From Streptomyces sp. CB01249 (GTDB lineage: Bacteria; Actinomycetota; Actinomycetes; Streptomycetales; Streptomycetaceae), in assembly GCF_001905735.1 (NCBI RefSeq), contig NZ_LISW01000003.1, positions 806,341-870,340 on the forward strand: DNA of 64,000 bases, in the 5' to 3' direction. The notes beneath the pieces are model-generated. The model saw only the letters and a program-made list of their open reading frames with translations. It did not search any database and had not been told where the DNA came from. The translations under genes were made by a program, and so were the position numbers. Positions 44,179-52,617 of this stretch are shown one piece after another (position 1 is the first letter of the stretch; each line of letters starts with the position of its first letter).

Positions 44179-44685
44179 CTACCCGATCAGGCCGGGGATC
44201 TCCTGCACCCCGAACCACAGCAGCTCGTGGTCCTCGGCGCCGTCGACGGTGAACTGCGCGTCGTCGTCCCCGAGGTCCGCCGCCCCGAGCGCGGCCGCGG
44301 CGGCCGTGACGTCCTGGTCCGCGTCGTCGGAGTCGACGTGCACCGCGGCGGCCTTGGCCAGCGGCACGGCGGAGGCGATCGTGACCTCGCCGAGCGAGGA
44401 GGCGTCCAGGATGTGGTCCGGGTCGGCGACGGCGGCCCCGTCCGGCACGTCGACGGCGACGACGACGCGGCGCCGGGCGGCCTGCGGGTCCCCGGCGATC
44501 AGGCGCAGCGAGGCGGAGGCGGCCCGGTTGAGCGCCGCGTACTCCAGCTCCTCGATGTCGTCGGAGACGTACCACTCGCGCAGCGCCGGGGTGACGGCGT
44601 AGGCGGTGAGCGGACCGGGCCCCAGCTCACCGGCCCGGTGCGCGGCGGCGAGCCCGGCGAGGGTCAGGGGTACGTACACGCGCAT
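44179..44685 (-). CDS. Conserved hypothetical protein (DUF6912-like)
   Basis: A 168-residue soluble protein beginning MRVYVPLTLAGLAAA, a start I associate with a conserved actinobacterial family of unknown function. It is rich in Ala and Asp and has no signal peptide, membrane helix or catalytic motif that I recognise. It is upstream of the HAD gene on the same strand, but the HAD gene appears to have its own promoter in the 39-nt gap. The ATG at 44685 has only a weak ribosome site. Confidence 0.8.
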   Translation of the reverse strand: MRVYVPLTLAGLAAAHRAGELGPGPLTAYAVTPALREWYVSDDIEELEYAALNRAASASLRLIAGDPQAARRRVVVAVDVPDGAAVADPDHILDASSLGEVTIASAVPLAKAAAVHVDSDDADQDVTAAAAALGAADLGDDDAQFTVDGAEDHELLWFGVQEIPGLIG

Positions 44686-44881
44686 GGCTCGGCCGCTTTC
44701 GTAGTCGGAGACGCCCTCAGGATACGTGCGACGTCCCCCTTTGGGGTTACGCGTATCCCCCGCCCCCCGTCCACCTCACGCCGCCCACTCACCCTGCCCG
44801 CCCCGGCCCCCGCTCGCCCCATCGCCCGCCCGCCACCCGGACAGGTGAATCCCACCGCACCCCGCCTCCCCTCCCCAACAC

Positions 44882-44910
44882 TTGCGACAAATCCGACTCC
44901 CCCGTAGAAG
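44882..44910 (+). promoter_or_regulatory. Promoter of the Rv3235-like gene
   Basis: TTGCGA (44882-44887), 17-bp spacer, TAGAAG (44905-44910), about 58 bp before the ATG. Confidence 0.5.
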
Positions 44911-44924
44911 ATCACCAACAGAAG

Positions 44925-44938
44925 TTACCGCTCGGTAA
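44925..44938. promoter_or_regulatory. Palindromic operator-like site
   Basis: TTACCG-ct-CGGTAA, a perfect 6-bp inverted repeat about 15 bp after the -10, where a bound repressor would block early transcription. No regulator gene is adjacent. Confidence 0.45.
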
Positions 44939-44968
44939 AACCGGGCCTCTGGAGCACGGGGGCGACAG

Positions 44969-45388
44969 ATGACCACGAACAGGACCCGGCCCGCAGGCCG
45001 CAAGGACACCCGCAGGCCCGAAGCCGTACCCGCCCAGCGCCACCGCGTCCCGAGGCGCATGCGCCCCCACCACTGGTTCGCGGAACGCCTGCTCGCGGTC
45101 CTGAGCGGCCAGCGCCCGGTCCACTGGATGCTGGGCCACACGATCGGCGACGCCTACGACCAGCTGGCCGAACTGGCCCCCACGACACCCCTGCGCACCC
45201 GAGGCACCCGCCCGGTCATCCGCATGTGCCGAGGCGCCCAGCCGGCCCCCGGCGTAGTGGAGGCCTGCGCCAGCATCGCCGCGGGCGAGGAGGTCCGGGC
45301 CATGGCCTTCCGCCTGGAACAGGGCGCAGACCTGCGCTGGCGCTGCGCGGCGGTGGAACTGGGCAACACACCGATGCGAACCCGGTGA
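44969..45388 (+). CDS. Rv3235 family protein
   Basis: A 139-residue basic protein of the actinobacterial Rv3235-like family. An Arg/Pro-rich N-terminal 30 residues precedes a conserved core: HHWFAERLLAVLSGQRPVHW, then a segment ending in RAMAFRLE near residue 118. No function is established. It is a long-standing neighbour of secA in Streptomyces. A promoter and an operator-like palindrome lie upstream, so it may be regulated. The ATG at 44969 has GGAGCACGGGGG upstream. Confidence 0.88.
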   Translation: MTTNRTRPAGRKDTRRPEAVPAQRHRVPRRMRPHHWFAERLLAVLSGQRPVHWMLGHTIGDAYDQLAELAPTTPLRTRGTRPVIRMCRGAQPAPGVVEACASIAAGEEVRAMAFRLEQGADLRWRCAAVELGNTPMRTR

Positions 45389-45542
45389 GCGGACGAGCCG
45401 GGCACTCACGGGGCCCGCCGGGGCGGAGGGGGCGCCTCAAAGGGGCCAGGGGCCCCAAAAGGGGCGAGGGGGGCCCAGCCGGACCAGGAAGCCCAGGAAA
45501 GCCCGTACAGAGCCGCACAGGCCCCGTGCGGGCCGCTACATC

Positions 45543-45652
45543 CAGCCCCGCCGGCGTTTGAGGCGCGGGGCCCGGGGCAGAGCCCCGCAACCCACCCCCG
45601 CCGCCCCCAGCCCCTCCGGCGCTTGAGGAGCGGGGTCCGGGGCAGCGCCCCG
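45543..45652. repeat. Two copies of a 45-bp Streptomyces intergenic repeat
   Basis: Copies at 45543-45587 and 45608-45652 differ at about six positions. Each has a CCGGCGnTTGAGG core and ends in a GGGGCAGnGCCCC hairpin. The core matches the repeat at 37960-38045. Confidence 0.7.
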
Positions 45653-45729
45653 GTTTCGGGAAGGGGCGGGTAGGGGAACACGCCCGCCGCAGGCGCACCC
45701 CACCCGCACCGCCACCCCACCCCAAACAC

Positions 45730-45765
45730 GGCTGGGCCGGACACCACCCGGTGCCCGGCCCAGCC
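45730..45765 (-). terminator. secA terminator hairpin
   Basis: An 11-bp stem (45730-45740 with 45755-45765), extendable by a CACC/GGTG pair, begins 21 nt past the secA stop. Confidence 0.75.
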
Positions 45766-45786
45766 AACCCACAACGTCAGCGCAAG

Positions 45787-48606
45787 CTACTTCTTACGCC
45801 GCCGCCCCCCAGAAGACTTCTGCGCCTTACGCCGCTCCGCCCGAGTAAGCCCGTCCGACTCCGACCCGGCACCGACCCCGGCCCCGTCCCCGTTCGCGAA
45901 GTCGCCCTCGACGACCCCGCCCTCCCCGTCAACCGTGGGAGCGGAGAAGTGCAGCCGGTCCGGCCGCTGCGGAGCGTCCAGCCCCTTCGCCCGGATCTCC
46001 GGCCGCGAGGCCGGCACCGCGTCCTCCTTGGACAGCGAGGTCGCCGCGTCCTCGACCGGCACCTCCTCGACCTGCTGCTCGACCTGGACCTCCAGGTTGA
46101 ACAGGTAGCCGACGGACTCCTCCTTGATGCCCTCCATCATGGCGTTGAACATGTCGAAGCCCTCGCGCTGGTACTCGACCAGCGGGTCCTTCTGGGCCAT
46201 GGCCCGCAGGCCGATGCCCTCCTGGAGGTAGTCCATCTCGTAGAGGTGCTCACGCCACTTGCGGTCCAGGACGGACAGCACCACACGCCGCTCCAGCTCA
46301 CGCATGATCTCGGAGCCGAGCGTCTTCTCCCGCTCGTCGTACTGCTCGTGGATGTCTTCCTTGACCGACTCGGCGATGAACTCCGCCGTGACCCCGGCCA
46401 GATCCCCGGCGGTCTCCTCCAGCTCGGCGACGGTGACCTTCACCGGGTAGAGCTGCTTGAACGCGCCCCACAGCCGGTCGAGGTCCCACTCCTCGGCAAA
46501 GCCCTCCGCCGTCTCCTGGCGGATGTAGTCGTCGATGGTGTCGTCCATGAAGTGGCGGATCTGCTCCTGCAGGTCCTCGCCCTCCAGGACCCGGCGCCGC
46601 TCGCCGTAGATGACCTCACGCTGCCGGTTGAGCACCTCGTCGTACTTCAGGACGTTCTTACGCGTCTCGAAGTTCTGCTGCTCGACCTGCGACTGCGCGG
46701 ACGCGATGGCCCGCGTCACCATCTTGTTCTCGATCGGCACATCGTCGGGCACGTTGGCCATCGACATGACGCGCTCGACCATCTGCGCCTTGAACAGCCG
46801 CATCAGGTCGTCGCCGAGCGACAGGTAGAAGCGGGACTCGCCCGGGTCGCCCTGACGGCCGGAACGACCGCGCAGCTGGTTGTCGATTCGGCGCGACTCG
46901 TGCCGCTCGGTGCCCAGCACGTAGAGCCCGCCGAGGTCCTTGACCTCCTCGAACTCCGCCCGCACCGACTCCTCGGCCTTCTCCAGCGCGGCGGGAAGGG
47001 CGGCGGCCCACTCCTCGACGTGCTCGACGGGGTCGAGCCCGCGCTGCCGCAGCTCCGCCTCGGCGAGGTCGTCCGGGTTGCCACCGAGCTTGATGTCGGT
47101 GCCTCGTCCGGCCATGTTCGTCGCGACGGTCACCGCGCCCTTGCGGCCGGCCTGGGCGACGATCGTCGCCTCCCGGTCGTGCTGCTTGGCGTTGAGCACC
47201 TCGTGCTGGACACCGCGCTTGGAGAGCTGCTGCGAGAGGTACTCCGACTTCTCGACGGAGGTGGTGCCGACGAGGATCGGCTGCCCCTTCTCGTGCTTCT
47301 CCGCGATGTCGTCCACGACGGCGGCGAACTTCGCGACCTCGGTGCGGTAGATCAGGTCCGACTGGTCGACGCGCTGCATCGGCCGGTTCGTCGGGATCGG
47401 CACCACGCCGAGCTTGTAGATCTGGTGGAACTCGGCGGCCTCGGTCATCGCCGTACCGGTCATGCCGGAGAGCTTGTTGTAGAGGCGGAAGAAGTTCTGC
47501 AGGGTGATCGTGGCGAGCGTCTGGTTCTCGTCCTTGATGTCCACCCCTTCCTTCGCCTCGATCGCCTGGTGCATGCCCTCGTTGTAGCGGCGGCCGGCGA
47601 GGATACGGCCGGTGTGCTCGTCAACGATCATGACTTCGCCGTCGATGACGACGTAGTCCTTGTCCTTCTTGAAGAGTTCCTTGGCCTTGATGGCGTTGTT
47701 GAGGTACCCGACGAGGGGGGTGTTCACCGACTCGTACAGGTTCTCGATGCCGAGCCAGTCCTCGACCTTGGAGACACCGGACTCGTGGATCGCCACGGTC
47801 CGCTTCTTCTCGTCGACCTCGTAGTCGCCGGTCTCCTCGATGCCCTTGAGCGGGTTGCCCGCCTCGCCCTTGGTGAGGCGCGTGACCAGCTTGGCGAAGT
47901 CGCCGTACCACTTGGTGGCCTGGTCGGCGGGACCGGAGATGATCAGCGGCGTACGGGCCTCGTCGACGAGGATCGAGTCGACCTCGTCCACGATCGCGAA
48001 GTTGTGGCCGCGCTGGACCAGCTCCTCCTTCGACCACGCCATGTTGTCGCGGAGGTAGTCGAACCCGAACTCGTTGTTCGTGCCGTACGTGATGTCGCAG
48101 GCGTACTGCTCGCGGCGCTGGGCCGGAGTCATGTTCGCGATGATGCAGCCGACGTCGAGGCCGAGGAACTTGTGGACCCGGCCCATCATCTCGGAGTCAC
48201 GCGAGGCCAGGTAGTCGTTCACCGTGATCAGGTGGACGCCGTCGCCGGACAGGGCGTTCAGATACGCGGGCAGCGTGCCGACGAGGGTCTTGCCCTCACC
48301 GGTCTTCATCTCGGCCACGTAGCCGAGGTGCAGCGCGGCGCCGCCCATGATCTGGACGTCGTAGTGGCGCTGGCCGAGGACGCGCTTGGCCGCCTCGCGG
48401 ACGGTGGCGAACGCCTCGGGAAGCAGGTCGTCCAGGCTCTCGCCGTCCGCGTACCGTTCCTTGTACTCGTCGGTGAGCGCCCGCAGCTCGGCGTCGGAGA
48501 GGTTGACGAAGTCCTCTTCGATGGAGCTGACCTGGTCCGCGATGCGGTGCAGTTTGCGCAGGATCTTGCCTTCGCCTGCACGCATGAGCTTGTTGAAGAC
48601 GGACAC
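45787..48606 (-). CDS. secA: Preprotein translocase ATPase SecA
   Basis: A 939-residue motor of the general secretion pathway. It has Walker A in EMKTGEGKT (99-107), GTNNEFGFDYLRDNM, DEVDSILVDEARTPL, the helicase-type GTTSVEKSE and TNMAGRGTDIKLGG, all in order. The C-terminal tail is Lys/Arg-rich and lacks the CxCx8CH zinc finger seen in E. coli SecA, as in many actinobacteria. The GTG at 48606 is preceded by AGGAG. It pushes unfolded precursors through SecYEG. Monocistronic, with a terminator downstream. Confidence 0.98.
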   Translation of the reverse strand: MSVFNKLMRAGEGKILRKLHRIADQVSSIEEDFVNLSDAELRALTDEYKERYADGESLDDLLPEAFATVREAAKRVLGQRHYDVQIMGGAALHLGYVAEMKTGEGKTLVGTLPAYLNALSGDGVHLITVNDYLASRDSEMMGRVHKFLGLDVGCIIANMTPAQRREQYACDITYGTNNEFGFDYLRDNMAWSKEELVQRGHNFAIVDEVDSILVDEARTPLIISGPADQATKWYGDFAKLVTRLTKGEAGNPLKGIEETGDYEVDEKKRTVAIHESGVSKVEDWLGIENLYESVNTPLVGYLNNAIKAKELFKKDKDYVVIDGEVMIVDEHTGRILAGRRYNEGMHQAIEAKEGVDIKDENQTLATITLQNFFRLYNKLSGMTGTAMTEAAEFHQIYKLGVVPIPTNRPMQRVDQSDLIYRTEVAKFAAVVDDIAEKHEKGQPILVGTTSVEKSEYLSQQLSKRGVQHEVLNAKQHDREATIVAQAGRKGAVTVATNMAGRGTDIKLGGNPDDLAEAELRQRGLDPVEHVEEWAAALPAALEKAEESVRAEFEEVKDLGGLYVLGTERHESRRIDNQLRGRSGRQGDPGESRFYLSLGDDLMRLFKAQMVERVMSMANVPDDVPIENKMVTRAIASAQSQVEQQNFETRKNVLKYDEVLNRQREVIYGERRRVLEGEDLQEQIRHFMDDTIDDYIRQETAEGFAEEWDLDRLWGAFKQLYPVKVTVAELEETAGDLAGVTAEFIAESVKEDIHEQYDEREKTLGSEIMRELERRVVLSVLDRKWREHLYEMDYLQEGIGLRAMAQKDPLVEYQREGFDMFNAMMEGIKEESVGYLFNLEVQVEQQVEEVPVEDAATSLSKEDAVPASRPEIRAKGLDAPQRPDRLHFSAPTVDGEGGVVEGDFANGDGAGVGAGSESDGLTRAERRKAQKSSGGRRRKK

Positions 48607-48847
48607 TGAGGCTGGTCTCCTTGCCGGTCGGGCCTGGGCACGGGTCGTGTGATGGACGCTGGCACGGGCACGGCAGGTGGGCCCCACCGCAACGGTCATC
48701 GTAAGCGAGGACCCCGCCGCGCCGGGAGGGCTGCCACCGCGTTCTCCCCGCGGTGCCCTTCAGAGTCAACGGACGAAGGGCACCGAAGGTGCCGGGGAAT
48801 CACGAAAAGTACTCGCGCCCTCACCGGCACCTCACCAGAATCCCTTC

Positions 48848-49447
48848 ATGGAACCCTTGGAACCGATCACCCTCACCACCGACCGCCTGCTGCTGCGCCC
48901 CTTCACCCCCGACGACACCGACGCGGTGTACGAGGAGTGCCAGGACCCGGAGATCCAGCGCTGGACGGTCGTCCCCTCGCCGTACGCCCGTTCCGACGCG
49001 GAGTTCTTCACCGAGCGGATGTGCCCCGAGGGCTGGCGGGACGGCTCCATGTACAACTTCGCCGTGCGGACCCGTGAGGACGGTGCCCTGGCGGGCGCGC
49101 TCGGCGTCAACCGCCGCACCCTCTCGGGCACGTACGAGATCGGTTTCTGGACCGCGAAGGAGCGGCGCGGCCGCGGCTACATGACCGAGGCCGTCCTGTG
49201 CGCCGCCCGCTGGGCCTTCACCGCGCTGGGCTGCGACCGGCTGGAGTGGCGTGCGGAGATCGGCAACGCCCCGTCGCGAGCCGTCGCGCTGCGCGCTGGC
49301 TTCCGCATGGAGGGCGAGCAGCGCTCGGGCCTGCTCAACAAGGGCGTACGCCGCGATACGTGGGTGGGCGCGCTGCTCCCCGCGGACCTGGGTCTGCCGG
49401 GCACCGCCCCGTACGTTCCGGCGGGCGGTGTCAGTGCCGCCCCCTAG
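48848..49447 (+). CDS. GNAT family N-acetyltransferase
   Basis: A 199-residue RimJ/RimL-like acetyltransferase: TDRLLLRPFTPDD, GTYEIGFWTAKERRGRGYMTEA (near 100-120; the acetyl-CoA loop is RRGRGYMT) and the N-A-P-S-R-A-V-A-L-R-A-G-F motif. The ATG at 48848 lacks a clear Shine-Dalgarno site; CAGAAT lies 6 nt upstream and could be a -10 of a leaderless mRNA. It is divergent from secA. The stop is 10 nt before the next gene. Substrate unknown. Confidence 0.88.
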   Translation: MEPLEPITLTTDRLLLRPFTPDDTDAVYEECQDPEIQRWTVVPSPYARSDAEFFTERMCPEGWRDGSMYNFAVRTREDGALAGALGVNRRTLSGTYEIGFWTAKERRGRGYMTEAVLCAARWAFTALGCDRLEWRAEIGNAPSRAVALRAGFRMEGEQRSGLLNKGVRRDTWVGALLPADLGLPGTAPYVPAGGVSAAP

Positions 49448-49450
49448 AGT
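49445..49450 (+). promoter_or_regulatory. Possible -10 box before the YcaQ-like gene
   Basis: TAGAGT overlaps the upstream stop codon and is 7 nt from the ATG at 49458. GCGGAGC in the same gap could equally be a ribosome site, so this call is weak. Confidence 0.25.
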
Positions 49451-49457
49451 GCGGAGC

Positions 49458-50633
49458 ATGACGTCTGTGCAGCCACCCGCAGTCGAACTCTCCGCCGACC
49501 AGGCCCGCAGAATTGCCCTGCGGGCCCAGGGCTTCCTGGGCGCACCGGACCGCCGGTCGGGCGCGCGCGGGGTGCTGCGCCACCTCGGCGCCGTACAGCT
49601 GGACACGATCTCGGTGCTGGCCCGCTCGCACGAGCTGATCCCGTACGCGCGCCTGGGCGCGATCGGGCGGCGCACGGTCGAGGAGGCGTACTGGTCGGGC
49701 GGCCGCGCCTTCGAGTACTGGTCGCACGCGGCGTGCATCCTGCCCGTCGAGGAGTGGCCACACTTCGCGTTCCGCCGCCGCGCCTACCGCGCCCGGCCGC
49801 AGTGGTCCCACGACCTGCCGGACGGCGCGTACGACACCGTCATCAAGCAGTTGACCGCCGAGGGCCCGCTGACGGCGACGGAGCTGGGCGGCGCGAAGAA
49901 CGGCGGGGAGTGGTGGGACTGGTCCGCCTCGAAGGTCGCCGTCGAGCGGGCCCTGATGTACGGCGAGGTGGTGTGCACCGAGCGGCGCGGCTGGAAGCGG
50001 GTCTACGACCTCGCGGAGCGCGCCCTGCCCGACACCGTGTTCCACGACGACCTGGACGACGCGGAGTGCCTGCGCCGCCTCGTCGCGCTCGCCGGGCAGT
50101 CGCTGGGCGTGGGCACCCGGGCGGACATCGCCGACTACCACCGCCTCAAGGGCGAGCAGTTCGACGCCGTGGTGGCGGACTCTGGGCTGGTGCCGGTGAC
50201 TGTGGAGGGCTGGTCGAAGCCGGCCTGGGCGGACCCGGCGGCGCTGGCCTCCGAGCCCCGGGGCCGGCACCGGACGACGCTGCTGTCGCCGTTCGACTCA
50301 CTGGTCTGGGAGCGGGCGCGGACCGAGCGGATCTTCGGCTTCACCCACCGCCTCGAGGCGTACGTGCCCAAGCAGAAGCGGATCCACGGCTACTTCGCGA
50401 TGCCGCTGCTGGCGGGCGGGAAGCTTCAGGGCCGGGTCGACCCGGCCCGCGAGGGGACCACGCTGATCGCCCGGCAGGTGTCCCTGGCGGGCGCGAAGGC
50501 CGTGGCACCGATGGCTCAGGCCCTGGTGGAGGCGGCTTCCTGGGTCGGCTGCACGGACGTCCGGCTGGAGCGGGTGGAGGCTTCGGAGCTGCGCGGGCCG
50601 CTCGCGGCGGAGATCGCCCGGCTGCTGGCCTGA
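49458..50633 (+). CDS. Winged-helix DNA glycosylase, YcaQ/AlkX family
   Basis: A 391-residue member of the HTH_42 family, which includes E. coli YcaQ (AlkX) and Streptomyces AlkZ. These enzymes unhook DNA interstrand crosslinks and remove bulky alkylated bases. The catalytic Q-x-D motif is visible as QLD at 47-49 in GAVQLDTISVLARSHEL. Three winged-helix-like blocks follow (for example YDTVIKQLTAEGPLTA, and LLSPFDSLVWERART near 290). The Q-x-D form points to the general YcaQ type rather than the azinomycin-specific Q-x-Q type. It starts 10 nt after the GNAT gene and may be co-transcribed. Confidence 0.9.
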   Translation: MTSVQPPAVELSADQARRIALRAQGFLGAPDRRSGARGVLRHLGAVQLDTISVLARSHELIPYARLGAIGRRTVEEAYWSGGRAFEYWSHAACILPVEEWPHFAFRRRAYRARPQWSHDLPDGAYDTVIKQLTAEGPLTATELGGAKNGGEWWDWSASKVAVERALMYGEVVCTERRGWKRVYDLAERALPDTVFHDDLDDAECLRRLVALAGQSLGVGTRADIADYHRLKGEQFDAVVADSGLVPVTVEGWSKPAWADPAALASEPRGRHRTTLLSPFDSLVWERARTERIFGFTHRLEAYVPKQKRIHGYFAMPLLAGGKLQGRVDPAREGTTLIARQVSLAGAKAVAPMAQALVEAASWVGCTDVRLERVEASELRGPLAAEIARLLA

Positions 50634-50664
50634 CCGCGCCCGGTGCACCGGCCGTCGCGCCGGT

Positions 50665-51420
50665 TCACCGGATCTCCAGGATCTTCTCCCGCATCGCGTA
50701 GACGACCGCTTCCATCCGGGAGTGGAGCTGGAGCTTCTCCAGAATGTTGCGGACATGGTTCTTCACGGTGTTCTCGGAAATGAACAGTTGCTTCGCGATA
50801 TCGCGATTGTTCATGCCGGTCGCGACCAGTTTGAGGACTTCCAGTTCCCGTTCGGTCAGCCGGGGCGCCGGTACCAGCCGGCGTTCATCGGTGCGCTGGA
50901 TCATCGACTTGAACTCGGTGAGCAGTTTCGACGCCATGGACGGGCTGATCTGCGACTGCCCGTCGGCGACCGCGCGAATCGCGGTGGACACCTCGTCCGT
51001 GGAGATCTCCTTGAGGAGATATCCCGTGGCGCCGGCCTTGATCGCCTCGTAGAGATCGGCTTCCTCGTCGCTGATCGTCAGCATGATGATCTTCGCGCTG
51101 GGGGCCACTTCCTTGATCGACGTGCAGGCCTCGATTCCACCGCGCCGGGGCATCCGCACATCCATCAGCACGATGTCCGGGAGCAGGTCGGCCGCCTTGT
51201 CGACCGCCTCGGCGCCGTCCCCGGCCTCGCCGACGACCTCGATGTCCTCCTCGTGCGCGAGGACGATCTCCAGCCCTCTGCGGAAGAGCGCGTGGTCGTC
51301 CACCACCAGGACCCGGATCGGCTCCTTGCGGTAGCCGCCGTCCCGGTCCGCACCGCCGAGGTCGCGTGCGGGATCGTCGGCATCACTCGCGTCGCGCACG
51401 GGCCCGAAGGTGTCCGCCAT
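50665..51420 (-). CDS. NarL/LuxR-type orphan response regulator
   Basis: A 251-residue regulator: a variable 30-residue start, a receiver domain (about 35-155; acidic pair in VVDDHALF, phospho-acceptor Asp in DIVLMDVRMP, Lys in GYLLKE) and a LuxR helix-turn-helix (about 185-245; LTERELEVLKLVATGMNN). No histidine kinase gene is adjacent, so it is an orphan. The ATG at 51420 has an excellent GGGGGAGGAA ribosome site. By position beside hpf it may correspond to the orphan regulator OrrA of S. coelicolor; that is recollection, not proof. It probably acts in development or antibiotic control. Confidence 0.93.
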   Translation of the reverse strand: MADTFGPVRDASDADDPARDLGGADRDGGYRKEPIRVLVVDDHALFRRGLEIVLAHEEDIEVVGEAGDGAEAVDKAADLLPDIVLMDVRMPRRGGIEACTSIKEVAPSAKIIMLTISDEEADLYEAIKAGATGYLLKEISTDEVSTAIRAVADGQSQISPSMASKLLTEFKSMIQRTDERRLVPAPRLTERELEVLKLVATGMNNRDIAKQLFISENTVKNHVRNILEKLQLHSRMEAVVYAMREKILEIR

Positions 51421-51554
51421 CGTTCCTCCCCCTGAAGGCCACGGCCTGAAATTCACGAACGGTCCGCCAACGGCAGTTCACAGAGCACCGATTGGCTTGG
51501 GCCGCCATGATTTCATGCCGGGACGGCAGTGCGGTGATGACTTGGCGACAGACG

Positions 51555-51591
51555 GGTGCCCCTGGGGGCGTACGGACGCTCCAGGGGCACC
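51555..51591 (-). terminator. Terminator of hpf
   Basis: An 11-bp stem (51555-51565 with 51581-51591) and 15-nt loop, starting 15 nt past the hpf stop. Confidence 0.75.
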
Positions 51592-51605
51592 ACTCGATGG
51601 TGGCG

Positions 51606-52295
51606 TCAGCCGCCGAGCGCGCCGCCCGCGCCGCCCGCCTCGTCGGCGGCCAGCGGGTCGGTCCTCAGGTGGATGACACCGTAGTCGTAGGCGTGTCGCC
51701 GGTAGACGACACTGGGTTCCTTCGTCTCGTTGTCCACGAACAGATAGAAGTCGTGTCCGACCAGTTCCATCTCGTAGAGGGCCTGGTCGAGCGACATGGG
51801 CGCCGCGACGTGCGTCTTCTCGCGCATCACCAGCGGACCTTCGCCCTGCACCTCGAGCGAACCGATCCTGGTGGTGGGTACGGGCTGTGCCGTCTCGTCG
51901 GGAATCAGCTCGCCGTCACCGTTGAAGGATGCCGCGTCCGGCACCATCTCTCCGACCTCGGCAGCGGGAATGCGCCCCGAACCCCGGCGGCTGTAGCGCT
52001 TGTCGTGCTGCTTGCGCAGCCGGGCCTCCAGCTTGCCGGTGGCCAGGTCCAGCGCTGCGTACGGGTCGCCTGCGGCCGCTTCTGCCCTGATGACCGGTCC
52101 ACGCGAGCGGAGCGTGATCTCCACCCGGTCGGAGCGGTCTGCCTGACGAGGGTTCGGCTCCTTGGACACCTCCACGTCGAGGCTGATCACCTTGCCGTCG
52201 AACTTCTGGATCTTGTCCAGCTTCAGCTTCTCGGCCACGTGCTTGCGGAACCGCTCGGGCACCTCGGTCTTGCGGCCCTTGACGACGATGTCCAC
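51606..52295 (-). CDS. hpf: Long-form ribosome hibernation promoting factor
   Basis: A 229-residue long HPF. The N-terminal YfiA/RaiA-like ribosome-binding domain (1-100: VDIVVKGRKTEVPERF, R-V-E-I-T-L-R-S) is followed by a variable linker and the C-terminal dimerisation domain (about 165-220: MSLDQALYEMELVGHDFYLF and VVYRRHAYDYGVIHL). It pairs two 70S ribosomes into inactive 100S particles in stationary phase. The start is a GTG at 52295 with GGAG upstream. The neighbouring response regulator is on the same strand downstream, beyond a terminator. Confidence 0.96.
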   Translation of the reverse strand: MDIVVKGRKTEVPERFRKHVAEKLKLDKIQKFDGKVISLDVEVSKEPNPRQADRSDRVEITLRSRGPVIRAEAAAGDPYAALDLATGKLEARLRKQHDKRYSRRGSGRIPAAEVGEMVPDAASFNGDGELIPDETAQPVPTTRIGSLEVQGEGPLVMREKTHVAAPMSLDQALYEMELVGHDFYLFVDNETKEPSVVYRRHAYDYGVIHLRTDPLAADEAGGAGGALGG

Positions 52296-52617
52296 GCAGA
52301 ACTCCGTTCCCGGATCGCTCCGCTCGGCGGCGGAGCATCTCCCTTTTGCACCTGGTCCCGGTGATGGCCGGGACCGCGGACTCGGTGACTTCCACCTCCT
52401 CCTCCCCAGCCGGAGGGGTTTCCACCCCACCGGATTTCCGGTTTCCGAACCACTGGTGGGTCGCCTGCCCGAAACCTGGTGGTGCATTCGTCGAGGGCCG
52501 GCATTCACCATTCCTCACAACCGAACATAGCCTGCTCGGACGGTTGTCGGCACCCGCTACTCGCACGTACCTCCGTTCAGGTCTTTTTACCCACTCACTA
52601 CCTGCAACGATGCAAGT
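52296..52617. other. Leader and promoter region of hpf
   Basis: 322 bp without a gene. It must hold the hpf promoter; TATGTT on the minus strand near 52525-52530 is a possible -10, without a good -35. A CCGGATTTCCGG palindrome and several GGTGG blocks near 52430-52490 suggest a structured leader. Confidence 0.35.

Larger units (their letters stand above)
45389..45786. other. Intergenic region with dispersed repeats and the secA terminator
   Basis: 398 bp without a gene. It holds G-runs (45400-45480), two copies of a 45-bp repeat and a terminator hairpin at its right end. Confidence 0.6.

Noticed and set aside
45751..48609. 952-codon open frame on the plus strand
   Set aside because: Antisense shadow of secA; no domain and no ribosome site.
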